64,000 nt of DNA from Rhizobiales bacterium SYSU XM002. GTDB taxonomy: Bacteria > Pseudomonadota > Alphaproteobacteria > Rhizobiales > Beijerinckiaceae. A program made the position numbers and the translations under genes. Positions 8,789-18,132 of the stretch are shown here, one piece after another. Position 1 is the stretch's first letter; each line of letters starts with the position of its first letter. The stretch covers positions 181,208 to 245,207 of the forward strand of contig VWVY01000006.1 in assembly GCA_009846685.1 (NCBI GenBank), read 5' to 3'. The notes beneath the pieces were generated by a model. That model saw only the letters and a list, made by a program, of their open reading frames with translations. It searched no databases and had not been told where the DNA came from.

Positions 8789-9259
8789 TCAGACGGCCAT
8801 CACGTTCTTGCCGAGATGGGTCGTCTCGGTGGCCACGATCACCGGCTTGCCCTGATGCGTGGCCTCCGAGGCCGTGCGGACCGGCTTGCCCAGATGATCG
8901 GCTTCCGCGCCGGCAACAATTACCGGCTTGCCGAGGTGGGTCGCCTCGTTCGCCACGATCACAGGCTTGCCCTGATGCGTGGTCTCCGAAGCCGTGCGGA
9001 CCGGCTTGCCCAGATGATCGGCTTCCGCGCCGGCAACAATAACCGGCTTGCCGAGGTGGGTCGCCTCGTTCGCCACGATTACAGGCTTGCCCTGGTGCGT
9101 GGCCTCCGAGGCGGTACGGACCGGCTTGCCCAGATGATCCGATTCAGCACCGGCGGTGATTGTCGTCGGGTCGCTGCCGGCGAAGCTGTTCGGAGCGGCA
9201 AAACCGATGGCAGCGAGGAGAGCACCGGCGGCGATAGCAGACTTGAAAACGGTATTCAT
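8789..9259 (-). CDS. secreted tandem-repeat protein with nine H-[LQ]-G-K-P-V motifs
   Basis: 156 residues. Residues 1-27 form a signal peptide (basic start, hydrophobic core, cleavage after NSFA). Everything after it is repetitive: three 40-residue super-repeats, each made of three 13-14-residue units carrying HLGKPV, HQGKPV and HLGKPV; the last unit reads HLGKNV. The DNA repeats with a period of exactly 120 bp across about 8820-9170. There is no cysteine and no catalytic motif. AAAGGA lies eight bases before the ATG. I do not recognise the family. Regular His and Lys spacing suggests binding of metal, polyanion or cell wall, but this is inference. It follows the acyl-CoA synthetase on the same strand after 236 bases. 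Confidence 0.75.
   Translation of the reverse strand: MNTVFKSAIAAGALLAAIGFAAPNSFAGSDPTTITAGAESDHLGKPVRTASEATHQGKPVIVANEATHLGKPVIVAGAEADHLGKPVRTASETTHQGKPVIVANEATHLGKPVIVAGAEADHLGKPVRTASEATHQGKPVIVATETTHLGKNVMAV
8820..9170 (-). repeat. 120-bp in-frame tandem repeat, about three copies
   Basis: The stretches beginning 8821, 8941 and 9061 align base for base with only scattered substitutions, as do those at 8881, 9001 and 9121. The changes are mostly at third codon positions or conservative, so the array is maintained as protein. Copy number could differ between strains through slippage or recombination. Confidence 0.9.
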
Positions 9260-9495
9260 GGTGTAGTTCCTTTCTCATCAGGGCGGGTCCGAATTTCTGC
9301 TCGGCACCCGCCGCGTTGTTCGATGAGAGAGAACTAGTCGCTGCCCCGAAAACGTTCCAATCAACAGGCGGTGTGAATTTGCTCACGGCGATCACCTCTT
9401 TCGTGATCACCATTCACGCTTACTTGAGCCAGATCATGCATCCAATTGCCACATTGCTGCGTAGCAATGAGAAAATCGCCGCGAAGTCGCCATGA

Positions 9496-11139
9496 TTACA
9501 GCGACTTCGCCCGGTCCCGCAGCACGAATTTCTGGATCTTTCCCGTGGATGTTTTCGGCAGATCGCCGAAAACCACCGTGCGCGGTGCCTTGAATGCCGC
9601 CAGATGCTCGCGCGCATAGGCGATAATGTCGGCCTCGGTCGCGCTCACCCCCTGACGAAGCTCGATGAAGGCGCAGGGATGTTCGCCCCATTTCTCGTCC
9701 GGCCGCGCGACCACCGCCACCAGCATCACCGCCGGATGCTTGAACAGCACATCCTCGACCTCGATGGAGGAGATGTTTTCGCCCCCGGAAATGATCACGT
9801 CCTTCGAGCGGTCCTTGAGCTGGATGTAGCCGTCCGGGTGCATCACCGCGAGATCGCCGGAATGGAACCAGCCACCGGCGAAAGCTTCGTCCGAAGCCTT
9901 CGGGTTCTTGAGGTAGCCCTTCATGACGATGTTGCCGCGGAACATGACCTCGCCCATTGTGGCCCCGTCTGCGGGAACGGGCTCCATCGTCTCGGGATCG
10001 AGCACGGCGAGATCCTCGAGGCCGGGGTAGTTGACGCCCTGTCGCGCCATGCGCGGCGCGCGCTCGGCTTCGGGCAGGGAATCCCAATCATCCTTCCACT
10101 CGTTGACCACAGAGGGGCCGTAGGTTTCCGTGAGGCCATAGACGTGGACAACATCGAAGCCCGCCCCCTTCATCGCCGCGAGCACACTCTCCGGCGGCGG
10201 CGCGGCAGCGGTGATGAACTTAACGCGGGTGGTGAAGGCGGCCTTTTCCTCAAGCTTCGCGTTGAGCAGTGTCGACATCACGATCGGCGCGCCACACAGA
10301 TGCGTGACGCCGTGATCGAGAATGGCGTCGAAGATTGCCTTCGCCCGCACATGGCGCAGGCAGACATGCGTGCCGGCAACCGCCGAAAGCGTCCAGGGGA
10401 AGCACCAGCCGTTGCAGTGAAACATCGGCAGCGTCCAGAGGTAGATCGGGTGGCGGCCGATATCCGTCGCGAGGCTGTTGGCGAAGCACATAAGGTAAGC
10501 CGAGCGGTGTGAATAGACGACGCCCTTGGGGTTGCCCGTCGTGCCGGAGGTGTAATTGAGCGCGATCGCGTCCCACTCGTCCGAAGGCCGGGCGTACTGA
10601 AAGTCCCCGTCGCCGCCCTCACGGAACGCCACGGCATCTTCGTTGAAATGGCGCGATGGCGCGGCTTCCCGTTCGCCGTCCAGCCATTCGCCGTCGCGGA
10701 ATTCGATGATGCGCGGCGCGCCCGGCATCCCCTCGACAGCCGCCGCGAGAAGGCCCGAGAATTCCGTATCGACGAAAACGATCTTCGCTTCACCGTGCTC
10801 AAGGATGAAGCGCACCATCGGCGCGTCGAGACGGGTATTGATCGTGTTGAGCACCGCGCCGAGCATCGGCACGGCATAGTGCAGTTCAAGCATCAGCGGG
10901 ATGTTCGGCAGAAGGGCTGCAACCGTATCGCCCTTGCCGATACCCGCCTTCGCCAGCGCCGAGGCAAGCTTGCGAGCCCGCGCGTAGAACGCATCGTAAC
11001 GAACGCGCTCGCGCCCGTGGATGATGGCGACGCGTTCGGGAAAGACCTTGGCTGCGCGTTCGAGGAAGGAGATCGGCGTCAGCGGCTGGAAATTGGCTTC
11101 CCGGCGGTCGAGATCGCGCGCATACGCGTTGGCAGACAT
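9496..11139 (-). CDS. acyl-CoA synthetase (fatty-acyl/DmdB/AlkK-like AMP-dependent ligase)
   Basis: 547 residues from the ATG at 11139, preceded by a strong GAGGGGAGGA ribosome binding site; the frame is open to 11286 but without family similarity. ANL-superfamily motifs are all present: the P-loop YTSGTTGNPKGVV, YGLTETYGP, the hinge region SGGENISSIEVED and the C-terminal catalytic lysine in KTSTGKIQKF. It activates a carboxylic acid as acyl-AMP and transfers it to CoA. The pattern is closest to medium/long-chain fatty acyl-CoA and 3-methylmercaptopropionyl-CoA ligases; chain length cannot be read from sequence. It diverges from tkt across about 200 bases. Confidence 0.88.
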   Translation of the reverse strand: MSANAYARDLDRREANFQPLTPISFLERAAKVFPERVAIIHGRERVRYDAFYARARKLASALAKAGIGKGDTVAALLPNIPLMLELHYAVPMLGAVLNTINTRLDAPMVRFILEHGEAKIVFVDTEFSGLLAAAVEGMPGAPRIIEFRDGEWLDGEREAAPSRHFNEDAVAFREGGDGDFQYARPSDEWDAIALNYTSGTTGNPKGVVYSHRSAYLMCFANSLATDIGRHPIYLWTLPMFHCNGWCFPWTLSAVAGTHVCLRHVRAKAIFDAILDHGVTHLCGAPIVMSTLLNAKLEEKAAFTTRVKFITAAAPPPESVLAAMKGAGFDVVHVYGLTETYGPSVVNEWKDDWDSLPEAERAPRMARQGVNYPGLEDLAVLDPETMEPVPADGATMGEVMFRGNIVMKGYLKNPKASDEAFAGGWFHSGDLAVMHPDGYIQLKDRSKDVIISGGENISSIEVEDVLFKHPAVMLVAVVARPDEKWGEHPCAFIELRQGVSATEADIIAYAREHLAAFKAPRTVVFGDLPKTSTGKIQKFVLRDRAKSL

Positions 11140-11198
11140 GGAGTTCCTCCCCTCAGTGATAACGCCAGACTTCCCAGCGAGAATTTCCGTGTTTTTCT

Positions 11199-11237
11199 GT
11201 CGCCGGAACGACAAACTGTCGCGCATTGGAAATTTCC
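11199..11237. promoter_or_regulatory. cluster of short palindromes between acyl-CoA synthetase and tkt
   Basis: TGTCG, CGACA and TGTCG alternate at about 11199-11221, and a perfect palindrome GGAAATTTCC lies at 11228-11237. They sit upstream of the tkt promoter candidate and may be operator half-sites for either divergent gene. No known regulator consensus is matched with certainty. Confidence 0.3.
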
Positions 11238-11271
11238 GCACAAGATGGCCTGCGATTCCGCCTCGATTTGA

Positions 11272-11299
11272 TTGACTCGAAGGCACGGGCTGCTAACGA
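11272..11299 (+). promoter_or_regulatory. sigma-70-type promoter candidate for tkt
   Basis: TTGACT (11272-11277) and TAACGA (11294-11299) are spaced 16 bases apart, about 40 bases before the tkt start. The -35 box is good and the -10 box is moderate. Confidence 0.4.
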
Positions 11300-11338
11300 A
11301 GGCCGCATTGGAAAATCAGGTCCATTCGAAAGGACGTC

Positions 11339-13327
11339 ATGCTCGATCGTGCCAAACACGACGCGATGGCCAATGCCATTCGTGCCCTCTCCATGGATGC
11401 CGTCGCGGCGGCAAAATCGGGTCATTCGGGACTGCCGCTCGGCGCAGCGGATGTGGCGACCGTTCTTTTCCGGGACTTTCTAAACTTCGATCCCGCCGAC
11501 CCGGCCTGGCCGGATCGCGATCGCTTCGTGCTCTCAGCCGGACACGGCTCGATGCTGATCTATTCGCTCCTCCACCTCATCGGGGTGAAGGAAGCAAGCA
11601 TGGACCAGCTCAAGGCCTTCCGCCAGCTCGGCTCCAAGACTGCCGGCCACCCGGAATTCGGCCATCTCGCCGGCGTCGAGGTCACCACCGGCCCGCTCGG
11701 CCAGGGCATTGCCACGGCCGTCGGCATGGCGCTCTCGGAGCGCAACCTGAACGCCCGCTTCTCCTCCAAGCTTGTCGATCACTATACCTACGTCCTCGCC
11801 GGCGACGGCTGCCTGATGGAAGGCATCAGCCAGGAAGCGATCACGCTCGCGGGGCACCTCAAGCTCTCGCGACTCATCGTGTTGTGGGACGATAACGGCA
11901 TCTCGATCGACGGTCCGGTCTCGATCACCGACTCGACCGATCAGCTCGCGCGCTTTGCCGCCTCGGGCTGGGCGACCATCGCGATCGATGGACATGATCC
12001 CGAAGCGATCTCGAAAGCCCTCGCCAAGGCCAAGACCTCGGATCGCCCGACGCTGATCGCCTGCAAGACCACCATCGGTTACGGATTCCCCACTAAGGCC
12101 GGCACCTCGACTGCGCATGGCGCGATCACCGACGCCAAGGAACTCGCCGACGCCAAGGAAAAGCTCGGCTGGAAATCCGCGCCCTTCGTTGTTCCCGCCG
12201 ATGTCTACGATCTCTGGAAGGCGACCGGCGCGCGCGGCGCCAAGGCCCATGCCGAGTGGAATGCACGGCTCGCCGCCGCCAAGCCGAAGGCGCGCGAGGA
12301 ATTTCAGCGCGTCACCGCTGGCACCCTGCCGAAGGGCCTCGCCAAGGCCATTCGTTCGGTAAAAGCATCGGCCATCACAAATCCGCAAGAGGTCGCAACC
12401 CGCAAGGCCGGCGAGATCGTACTCGACGCACTGGCGCCGATCATGCCCGAGATCATCTCGGGTTCGGCGGACCTCACTGGTTCGAACAACACCCGCGCCA
12501 AGGGGATGACCCCGATCAAGGCCGGGGATTTCAAGGGTCAGTTCGTCCACTACGGCATCCGCGAGCACGCGATGGCGGCCGCCATGAACGGCCTCGCGCT
12601 GCACGGCGGCACGATCCCCGTCGGCGGCACCTTCCTCGTCTTCTCCGACTATTGCCGCCCGGCGATCCGCCTCTCTGCGCTGATGGGTCTGCGCGCCGTC
12701 TATGTCTTCACGCATGATTCCATCGGCGTGGGCGAAGACGGGCCGACGCATCAGCCGGTCGAGCATGTCGCCTCCCTGCGCGCCATGCCGAACCTCGATG
12801 TCTTCCGCCCCTGCGATCTCACGGAAACGGCGGAAGCTTGGGAATGCGCACTGCAGAACGAGCATCGCCCCTCGGTGCTGGCGCTCACGCGTCAAAACCT
12901 GCCGCAATTGCGCAAGGACGCCGGCGCGAAGAACCTTTCCTCACTCGGCGCCTATGAGCTTCTTGGCGCTGATGGCCGGGCGGATGTGACCATCTTCGCC
13001 TCGGGCTCGGAGGTTTCGCTTGCGGTCAAGGCGCGGTCGGAATTGTTGGCGACGGGTATTCTCGCCCGCGTCGTCTCCGTCCCGTGCATGGATCGCTTCC
13101 TTGCCCAGCCCGAAAGCTACCGCAAGAAGGTCATCGGTCGCGCGAAGGTCAAGATCGCGATCGAGGCGGGCGTGCGTCAGGGCTGGGATGCGATCATCGG
13201 CAACGATGGGGCCTTCATTGGCATGGAAGGCTTCGGCGCTTCCGGCCCGGCCGGCAAGGTGTTCGCGCATTTCGGCATCACGGCGGAGGCAATCGTCGCG
13301 GCTGCCAAGGCCCGGGTGCAGCGCTGA
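11339..13327 (+). CDS. tkt: transketolase
   Basis: 662 residues, full length. The N-terminal thiamine diphosphate domain shows [10 protein letters not shown], the substrate-binding region around LSAGHGS, the TPP/Mg motif [13 protein letters not shown], followed by the pyrimidine domain with [10 protein letters not shown] and the transketolase C-terminal domain. It moves two-carbon units between sugar phosphates in the pentose phosphate or Calvin cycle. GAAAGGACGTC before the ATG supplies the ribosome binding site. It heads a carbon-metabolism cluster with gap, pgk and fba, an arrangement seen in many Alphaproteobacteria. Confidence 0.96.
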   Translation: MLDRAKHDAMANAIRALSMDAVAAAKSGHSGLPLGAADVATVLFRDFLNFDPADPAWPDRDRFVLSAGHGSMLIYSLLHLIGVKEASMDQLKAFRQLGSKTAGHPEFGHLAGVEVTTGPLGQGIATAVGMALSERNLNARFSSKLVDHYTYVLAGDGCLMEGISQEAITLAGHLKLSRLIVLWDDNGISIDGPVSITDSTDQLARFAASGWATIAIDGHDPEAISKALAKAKTSDRPTLIACKTTIGYGFPTKAGTSTAHGAITDAKELADAKEKLGWKSAPFVVPADVYDLWKATGARGAKAHAEWNARLAAAKPKAREEFQRVTAGTLPKGLAKAIRSVKASAITNPQEVATRKAGEIVLDALAPIMPEIISGSADLTGSNNTRAKGMTPIKAGDFKGQFVHYGIREHAMAAAMNGLALHGGTIPVGGTFLVFSDYCRPAIRLSALMGLRAVYVFTHDSIGVGEDGPTHQPVEHVASLRAMPNLDVFRPCDLTETAEAWECALQNEHRPSVLALTRQNLPQLRKDAGAKNLSSLGAYELLGADGRADVTIFASGSEVSLAVKARSELLATGILARVVSVPCMDRFLAQPESYRKKVIGRAKVKIAIEAGVRQGWDAIIGNDGAFIGMEGFGASGPAGKVFAHFGITAEAIVAAAKARVQR

Positions 13328-13417
13328 TCCTTCAGCGCGTGTTCAGTTTTTCCGCGCCATGAGCGCGGAATCAAGGTGAGTGCCGGCATGGGAAAAGGCC
13401 GGCTTAAGGAGAGAGAC

Positions 13418-14425
13418 ATGGCGGTCAAGGTTTTCATCAATGGTTTCGGGCGCATCGGCCGCAACGTGCTGCGTGCGATCGTCGAATCCGGGCGCAAGGA
13501 CATTCAGGTTGTCGGCATCAACGATCTCGGACCGGTCGAGACCAATGCCCACCTGCTGCGCTTCGACTCGGTTCATGGCAAGTTCCCGGCCGATGTGAAG
13601 GTCGATGGCGATTGCATCGTCATCAACGGCCAGAAGATCAAGGTCACCGCGATCAAGAACCCGGCCGAACTGCCGCACAAGGACCTCGGCGTCGATGTCG
13701 CGATGGAATGCACCGGCATCTTCACCGCGAAGGACAAGGCCTCGGCCCATCTCGCCGCGGGTGCCAAGCGCGTTCTGGTCTCGGCCCCGGCCGACGGCGC
13801 TGACCTTACGGTCGTCTATGGTGTCAACCACGCCAAGCTGACGAAGGATCACCTCGTCGTCTCGAACGCCTCCTGCACCACCAACTGCCTCGCACCGGTG
13901 GCCAAGGTCCTCAACGACGCGATCGGTATCGAGCGCGGCATGATGACCACGATCCATTCCTACACCGGCGACCAGCCGACGCTGGACACGATGCACAAGG
14001 ATCTCTACCGCGCCCGCGCCGCCGCGCTCTCGATGATCCCGACCTCGACCGGCGCCGCCAAGGCCGTCGGCCTCGTGCTGCCGGAACTCAACGGCAAGCT
14101 CGACGGCTCGGCGATCCGCGTGCCGACCCCGAACGTCTCCGTGGTCGACCTCAAGTTCATCGCCAAGCGCGCGACCTCGAAGGACGAGATCAACGCCGCG
14201 ATCAAGGCCGCTGCGGATGGTCCGCTCAAGGGCATTCTCGGCTACACCAACGCGCCGAATGTCTCGATCGACTTCAACCATGATCCGCATTCCTCGGTCT
14301 TCCACATGGACCAGACCAAGGTGATGGAAGGCACGCTGGTCTCGATCCTCTCGTGGTACGACAACGAATGGGGCTTCTCGAACCGCATGTCCGATACTGC
14401 GGTCGCGATGGCCAAGCTGATCTGA
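13418..14425 (+). CDS. gap: glyceraldehyde-3-phosphate dehydrogenase, type I
   Basis: 335 residues from the ATG at 13418 (AAGGAGAGA upstream); the frame extends to 13376 but the [20 protein letters not shown] start is standard. The NAD-binding GFGRIGR motif, the catalytic cysteine in [10 protein letters not shown] (Cys153) and the C-terminal [11 protein letters not shown] segment are all intact. It interconverts glyceraldehyde 3-phosphate and 1,3-bisphosphoglycerate, the substrate of the Pgk encoded two genes downstream. Located 90 bases after tkt. Confidence 0.97.
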   Translation: MAVKVFINGFGRIGRNVLRAIVESGRKDIQVVGINDLGPVETNAHLLRFDSVHGKFPADVKVDGDCIVINGQKIKVTAIKNPAELPHKDLGVDVAMECTGIFTAKDKASAHLAAGAKRVLVSAPADGADLTVVYGVNHAKLTKDHLVVSNASCTTNCLAPVAKVLNDAIGIERGMMTTIHSYTGDQPTLDTMHKDLYRARAAALSMIPTSTGAAKAVGLVLPELNGKLDGSAIRVPTPNVSVVDLKFIAKRATSKDEINAAIKAAADGPLKGILGYTNAPNVSIDFNHDPHSSVFHMDQTKVMEGTLVSILSWYDNEWGFSNRMSDTAVAMAKLI

Positions 14426-14453
14426 ACTTTCCGAAAACGCGAAGGAGCCGGAC

Positions 14454-14828
14454 ATGAGTGATCGCATCGAACCCACCGTTGATCCGACCGCCGAGCCGGC
14501 TCCGCCACCCAAGGCCGCCCCGAAATCCGCCATCGACCAGCTCTCCCGCATCGAGGAGAAGGCCGCGCGGATCGAGGAGAAATTCGCGCGTTACGAAGCC
14601 GTGTTCGGCCGCGCGCAGGACAATCTCGACCGCGCCGCCAAGCGCGTCGAGGATGCCGCACGCTCGGTTGATGCGGTCGAACTTTCGACCGAGGTCGCCA
14701 ATCTCCGCGCGACGGTTGCCAAGGTGCCGCGTTTCGCCTCGCTTGTTGCGACCGCCTTCATTACCGCCGTCGCGACAACGATCCTCGTCGTGCTGGTGCT
14801 CAAACTGTTTCCGGGCCTCGTGAAATGA
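14454..14828 (+). CDS. small coiled-coil protein with one C-terminal membrane segment
   Basis: 124 residues: a proline/alanine-rich start (about 6-25), a charged helical region (about 27-75, with [16 protein letters not shown]) likely to form a coiled coil, and one strongly hydrophobic segment (about 97-118) near the C-terminus, so probably a tail-anchored inner-membrane protein. GAAGGAG precedes the ATG, and its stop overlaps the pgk start (ATGA), which argues that it is really translated. I do not recognise a family. Its place between gap and pgk suggests co-expression with glycolysis, not necessarily a role in it. Confidence 0.72.
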   Translation: MSDRIEPTVDPTAEPAPPPKAAPKSAIDQLSRIEEKAARIEEKFARYEAVFGRAQDNLDRAAKRVEDAARSVDAVELSTEVANLRATVAKVPRFASLVATAFITAVATTILVVLVLKLFPGLVK

Positions 14829-16033
14829 CCGCCTTCAAGACCCTCGACGACCTTTCGGCCAAGGGCAAGCGCGTGCTCGTCCGTGTCGATCTCAACGTGC
14901 CGATGGAAAACGGCAAGGTGACCGACGCAACCCGGCTCGAACGCATCCTGCCCACGATCCGCGATATCGCCGGCAAGGGGGGCAAGGTCATCCTCCTCGC
15001 CCATTTCGGCCGCCCGAAGGGCGAGACCTTCGCGGAGCGCGCGAACGAGAAGGAAAGCCTTGCGCCGGTCGCCGCCGCGCTGTCAGGACTGCTGGGCCGG
15101 TCGATCGCCACTGCAAAGGACTGTATCGGCCCCGAAGCCGAGAAGGCCGTCGCGGCGATGAAGGATGGCGATATTCTCTGCCTCGAGAACACCCGCTTCC
15201 ATAAGGAAGAAGAGAAGAACAAGCCCGAATTCGTGGCCGCACTCGCCAAGCTCGGCGATGCCTATGTCAATGACGCCTTTTCCGCCGCGCACCGCGCCCA
15301 CGCCTCGACCGAGGGGCTCGCGCGCGCCCTTCCCGCCTATGCCGGGCGGACGATGGAAGCTGAACTCAACGCCCTCAATGCCGCGCTCGGGCAGCCGAAG
15401 CGCCCTGTCATGGCGATCGTTGGCGGCGCCAAGGTCTCGACCAAGCTCGACCTTCTCGGCAATCTCGTTACCAAGGTCGATTGCCTCGTCATCGGCGGCG
15501 GCATGGCCAACACCTTCCTCGCCGCACGCGGGGTCAAGGTCGGCAAGAGCCTCTGCGAGCACGATCTCGCCGAAACCGCCCGCGAGATCGAAAAGAAGGC
15601 CAAGGCGGCGGGGTGCGAGATCCTGCTGCCGGTCGATGGGCTTCTGGCGAAGGAGTTCAGGGCCAACCCGCCCCATCGCGCCGCATCCGTAAACGATGTC
15701 GCCGAGGACGAGATGATCCTCGATGCCGGCCCGGCCTCGGCCAAGACCGTGATCGCGAAACTCGCTTCGATGAGAACGCTGGTCTGGAACGGGCCGCTCG
15801 GCGCGTTCGAACTGGCTCCATTCGATACGGCCACGGTCGCGGTTGCGAAGGAAGCGGCGCGGCTCGCCAAGGCTGGCGGCCTCGTCGCGGTGGCGGGCGG
15901 CGGCGACACGGTCGCGGCACTCAACCATGCCGGTATCGCCGACGACATGACCTATGTCTCGACCGCCGGCGGCGCCTTCCTCGAATGGATGGAAGGCAAG
16001 GAACTGCCGGGCGTGAAGGCCCTTCAGGCCTAA
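14825..16033 (+). CDS. pgk: phosphoglycerate kinase
   Basis: 402 residues, full length, with the N-terminal signature [13 protein letters not shown], the substrate-binding segment LAHFGRPKG, and the C-terminal nucleotide loop [13 protein letters not shown]. It transfers phosphate from 1,3-bisphosphoglycerate to ADP. The ATG overlaps the stop of the preceding small gene by four bases, implying translational coupling. A hairpin follows in the 149-base gap before fba. Confidence 0.97.
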   Translation: MTAFKTLDDLSAKGKRVLVRVDLNVPMENGKVTDATRLERILPTIRDIAGKGGKVILLAHFGRPKGETFAERANEKESLAPVAAALSGLLGRSIATAKDCIGPEAEKAVAAMKDGDILCLENTRFHKEEEKNKPEFVAALAKLGDAYVNDAFSAAHRAHASTEGLARALPAYAGRTMEAELNALNAALGQPKRPVMAIVGGAKVSTKLDLLGNLVTKVDCLVIGGGMANTFLAARGVKVGKSLCEHDLAETAREIEKKAKAAGCEILLPVDGLLAKEFRANPPHRAASVNDVAEDEMILDAGPASAKTVIAKLASMRTLVWNGPLGAFELAPFDTATVAVAKEAARLAKAGGLVAVAGGGDTVAALNHAGIADDMTYVSTAGGAFLEWMEGKELPGVKALQA

Positions 16034-16051
16034 TTCATTTGAGGTCGTCTT

Positions 16052-16082
16052 TAACGCCGTCGAGCCTAGCCCGGCGGCGTTA
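16052..16082 (+). terminator. hairpin between pgk and fba
   Basis: TAACGCCG (16052-16059) pairs with CGGCGTTA (16075-16082). There is no T-tract, so it may be a weak terminator or a processing or stability element within the cluster. Confidence 0.4.
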
Positions 16083-16182
16083 TCCATTTGGCGCAAATCA
16101 TGCGCTTTTTGATCGCTGCCGCTGGCGGAAACCACACCATTGCGCTAAGCCGCGCCAGATTTGCGAGAAAGGGGAGACTTTC

Positions 16183-17250
16183 ATGGCCCGCATCACGATG
16201 CGTCAGCTGCTCGACCATGCCGCCGAACACGATTACGGCGTGCCCGCCTTCAACATCAACAACATGGAGCAGGCGCTCGCAATCATGGCCGCAGCCGACG
16301 GCACCGACAGCCCGGTCATCATCCAGGCTTCGCGCGGCGCACGTTCCTACGCCAACGACATCATGCTCAAGCACATGATGGACGCGGTGACCGAGATCTA
16401 TCCGCATATCCCGGTCTGCGTGCATCTCGATCACGGCAACGAGCCTGCCACCTGCATGACCGCAATCCAGGCCGGATTCACCTCGGTGATGATGGACGGC
16501 TCGCTCAAGGCCGACGGCAAGACGCCGGGCGACTGGGATTACAATGTCGGCGTCACCAAGGCGGTGACGGAGATGGCCCATCTCGGCGGCATTTCGGTTG
16601 AAGGCGAACTCGGCGTGCTCGGTAGCCTGGAATCGGGCGAGGGCGAGAAGGAAGACGGCCACGGCTTCGAAGGCAAGCTCAGCCATGACCAGCTTCTCAC
16701 CAACCCTGATGAAGCGGTGAAGTTCGTCAAGGAAACCAAGGTCGATGCGCTCGCGATCGCGATGGGCACCAGCCACGGCGCCTACAAATTCACACGCAAG
16801 CCTGATGGTGCGATCCTCGCGATGCATGTCATCGAGGAAATCCACCGCAAGCTGCCGAACACCCACCTCGTGATGCACGGCTCGTCCTCCGTGCCGCAGG
16901 ACCTGCAGGACATCATCAACAAGTTCGGCGGCAAGATGAAGCCGACCTGGGGCGTGCCGGTCGAGGAAATCCAGCGCGGCATCAAGAACGGCGTGCGCAA
17001 GATCAACATCGACACCGACAACCGCATGGCGATGACCGGCCAGATCCGGCGCATCCTCGCCGAGGAGCCGGGCGAGTTCGACCCGCGCAAATATCTCAAG
17101 CCGGCGATGGAGGCGATGACCAAGCTGTGCCGCCAGCGCTTCGAGGAGTTCAACACGGCCGGGCAGGCTTCGAAGATCAAGAAGATCATCACGCTTGCCG
17201 ACATGGCCAAGCTCTACGCCAAGGGCGCGCTCGACCCCAAGGTCGCGTGA
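16183..17250 (+). CDS. fba: fructose-bisphosphate aldolase, class II (CbbA type)
   Basis: 355 residues from the ATG at 16183, preceded by GAAAGGGGAG. The frame is open far upstream into pgk, but that part is only a shadow. Class II zinc aldolase features are present: [11 protein letters not shown] with a metal-binding His, the SVEGELG segment, and the HGSSSVPQ and [10 protein letters not shown] phosphate-binding regions. The sequence resembles the Calvin-cycle-subtype class II aldolases of about 350 residues. It makes or splits fructose 1,6-bisphosphate (and possibly sedoheptulose bisphosphate). Its linkage to tkt, gap and pgk fits both glycolysis and the Calvin cycle; no RuBisCO gene is visible here. 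Confidence 0.94.
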   Translation: MARITMRQLLDHAAEHDYGVPAFNINNMEQALAIMAAADGTDSPVIIQASRGARSYANDIMLKHMMDAVTEIYPHIPVCVHLDHGNEPATCMTAIQAGFTSVMMDGSLKADGKTPGDWDYNVGVTKAVTEMAHLGGISVEGELGVLGSLESGEGEKEDGHGFEGKLSHDQLLTNPDEAVKFVKETKVDALAIAMGTSHGAYKFTRKPDGAILAMHVIEEIHRKLPNTHLVMHGSSSVPQDLQDIINKFGGKMKPTWGVPVEEIQRGIKNGVRKINIDTDNRMAMTGQIRRILAEEPGEFDPRKYLKPAMEAMTKLCRQRFEEFNTAGQASKIKKIITLADMAKLYAKGALDPKVA

Positions 17251-17263
17251 ATTGAACCCTCCT

Positions 17264-17292
17264 CCGAAGGCCCTCCCCTGGATGGCCTTCGG
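17264..17292 (+). terminator. hairpin after fba
   Basis: CCGAAGGCC (17264-17272) and GGCCTTCGG (17284-17292) form a perfect 9-bp stem with an 11-base loop. It lacks a T-run but marks the probable end of the carbon cluster. Confidence 0.45.
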
Positions 17293-17397
17293 CAAGCGCA
17301 GATGCGCACCCCTACTTATACGAGGGATACCTCACTCAAGAGCGGCGGATGCCTGCCGGCATTCGCCCTTTTTCGTGTTTTATGGCATAGCTGATCC

Positions 17398-18042
17398 ATG
17401 ATCCCGCAATTCTTCCTCATCACGCCAGACATCAACGATCCACTGGCGTTCCGCCCGAAGCTCGAGGCCGTGCTCTCGACCGGCGCCGTCGCCGTCGTTC
17501 ACGCCCGTTTCGGCGCTGCCTCCGACCAGGATCTGAAGAAGCGCGCGACCGCGCTGGTCTCGCTGGTGCAGGAGAAGGGTGCGGCCTTCATCATGGATTG
17601 TCCCGAGGATCCGCGCATCGCCGCGCGGCTCGGGCTCGACGGCGTGCACATCAACGCGCCCGGCCCATTGCTTGACGATGCCATCGCCAGCCTCAAGCCG
17701 GACCGGATCGTCGGCATCGGCGGTCTTCGTGCCCGTCACGACGCCATGGAAGCGGGCGAGCGCGATGTCGATTACGTGATGTTCGGCGAGCCGCGCGCCG
17801 ACGGGTCCGTACCCGCCCTCGCCCAGACTGTCGAGCGGGCTCAATGGTGGGCGGAAATCTTCAATGTGCCTTGCATCGCCTATGCCGGCGATCTTGACGC
17901 CGTGGAAGCACTGGCCGCGACCGGCGCGGAGTTCATCGCCCTCGGGGCCTGGCTCTTCGAGACGCCCGACCCGGCCGGGACGCTTGCGGAGGCACGGCGC
18001 ATCGCCAAGGCCCGCGTGCTCTCGCTGGCGCAGCCCGGTTGA
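17398..18042 (+). CDS. thiamine phosphate synthase-like (ThiE/TenI fold) protein
   Basis: 214 residues with the beta/alpha-barrel pattern of the ThiE/TenI superfamily: DGVHINAPGP matches the DGVHLG region, and AYAGDLDAVEALAATGAEFIALG the C-terminal phosphate-binding part. Several thiamine synthase hallmarks are altered. The N-terminal (L)RxK segment that binds the pyrimidine substrate reads VVHARF here, and the GP...T.TK loop is replaced by FGEPRADG. It may therefore be a paralogue with another role. No other thi gene is nearby. The start is ATG at 17398. Confidence 0.68.
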   Translation: MIPQFFLITPDINDPLAFRPKLEAVLSTGAVAVVHARFGAASDQDLKKRATALVSLVQEKGAAFIMDCPEDPRIAARLGLDGVHINAPGPLLDDAIASLKPDRIVGIGGLRARHDAMEAGERDVDYVMFGEPRADGSVPALAQTVERAQWWAEIFNVPCIAYAGDLDAVEALAATGAEFIALGAWLFETPDPAGTLAEARRIAKARVLSLAQPG

Positions 18043-18132
18043 GCCGAGGCTTGCTTTCAGCCCGAAAATGCCGCAACACCCGGCCCTGATTTCCGGGCTT
18101 TCGCCCACCCCGCTGTTTAACCGGATTGCCCC

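Noticed and set aside
8820..9170. Regular repeats considered as a CRISPR array
   Set aside because: The units are contiguous, in frame and 120 bp long with no spacers; they encode the HLGKPV protein.
9332..9358. EcfG-type general stress promoter upstream of the repeat protein (GGAAC...GTT on the minus strand)
   Set aside because: The spacer is at least one base longer than the usual range and the second box is incomplete, so I did not list it.
15481..16182. Long N-terminal extension of fructose-bisphosphate aldolase into pgk
   Set aside because: The extension overlaps pgk in another frame, has shadow-like composition, and the ATG at 16183 has a good ribosome binding site and normal family N-terminus.
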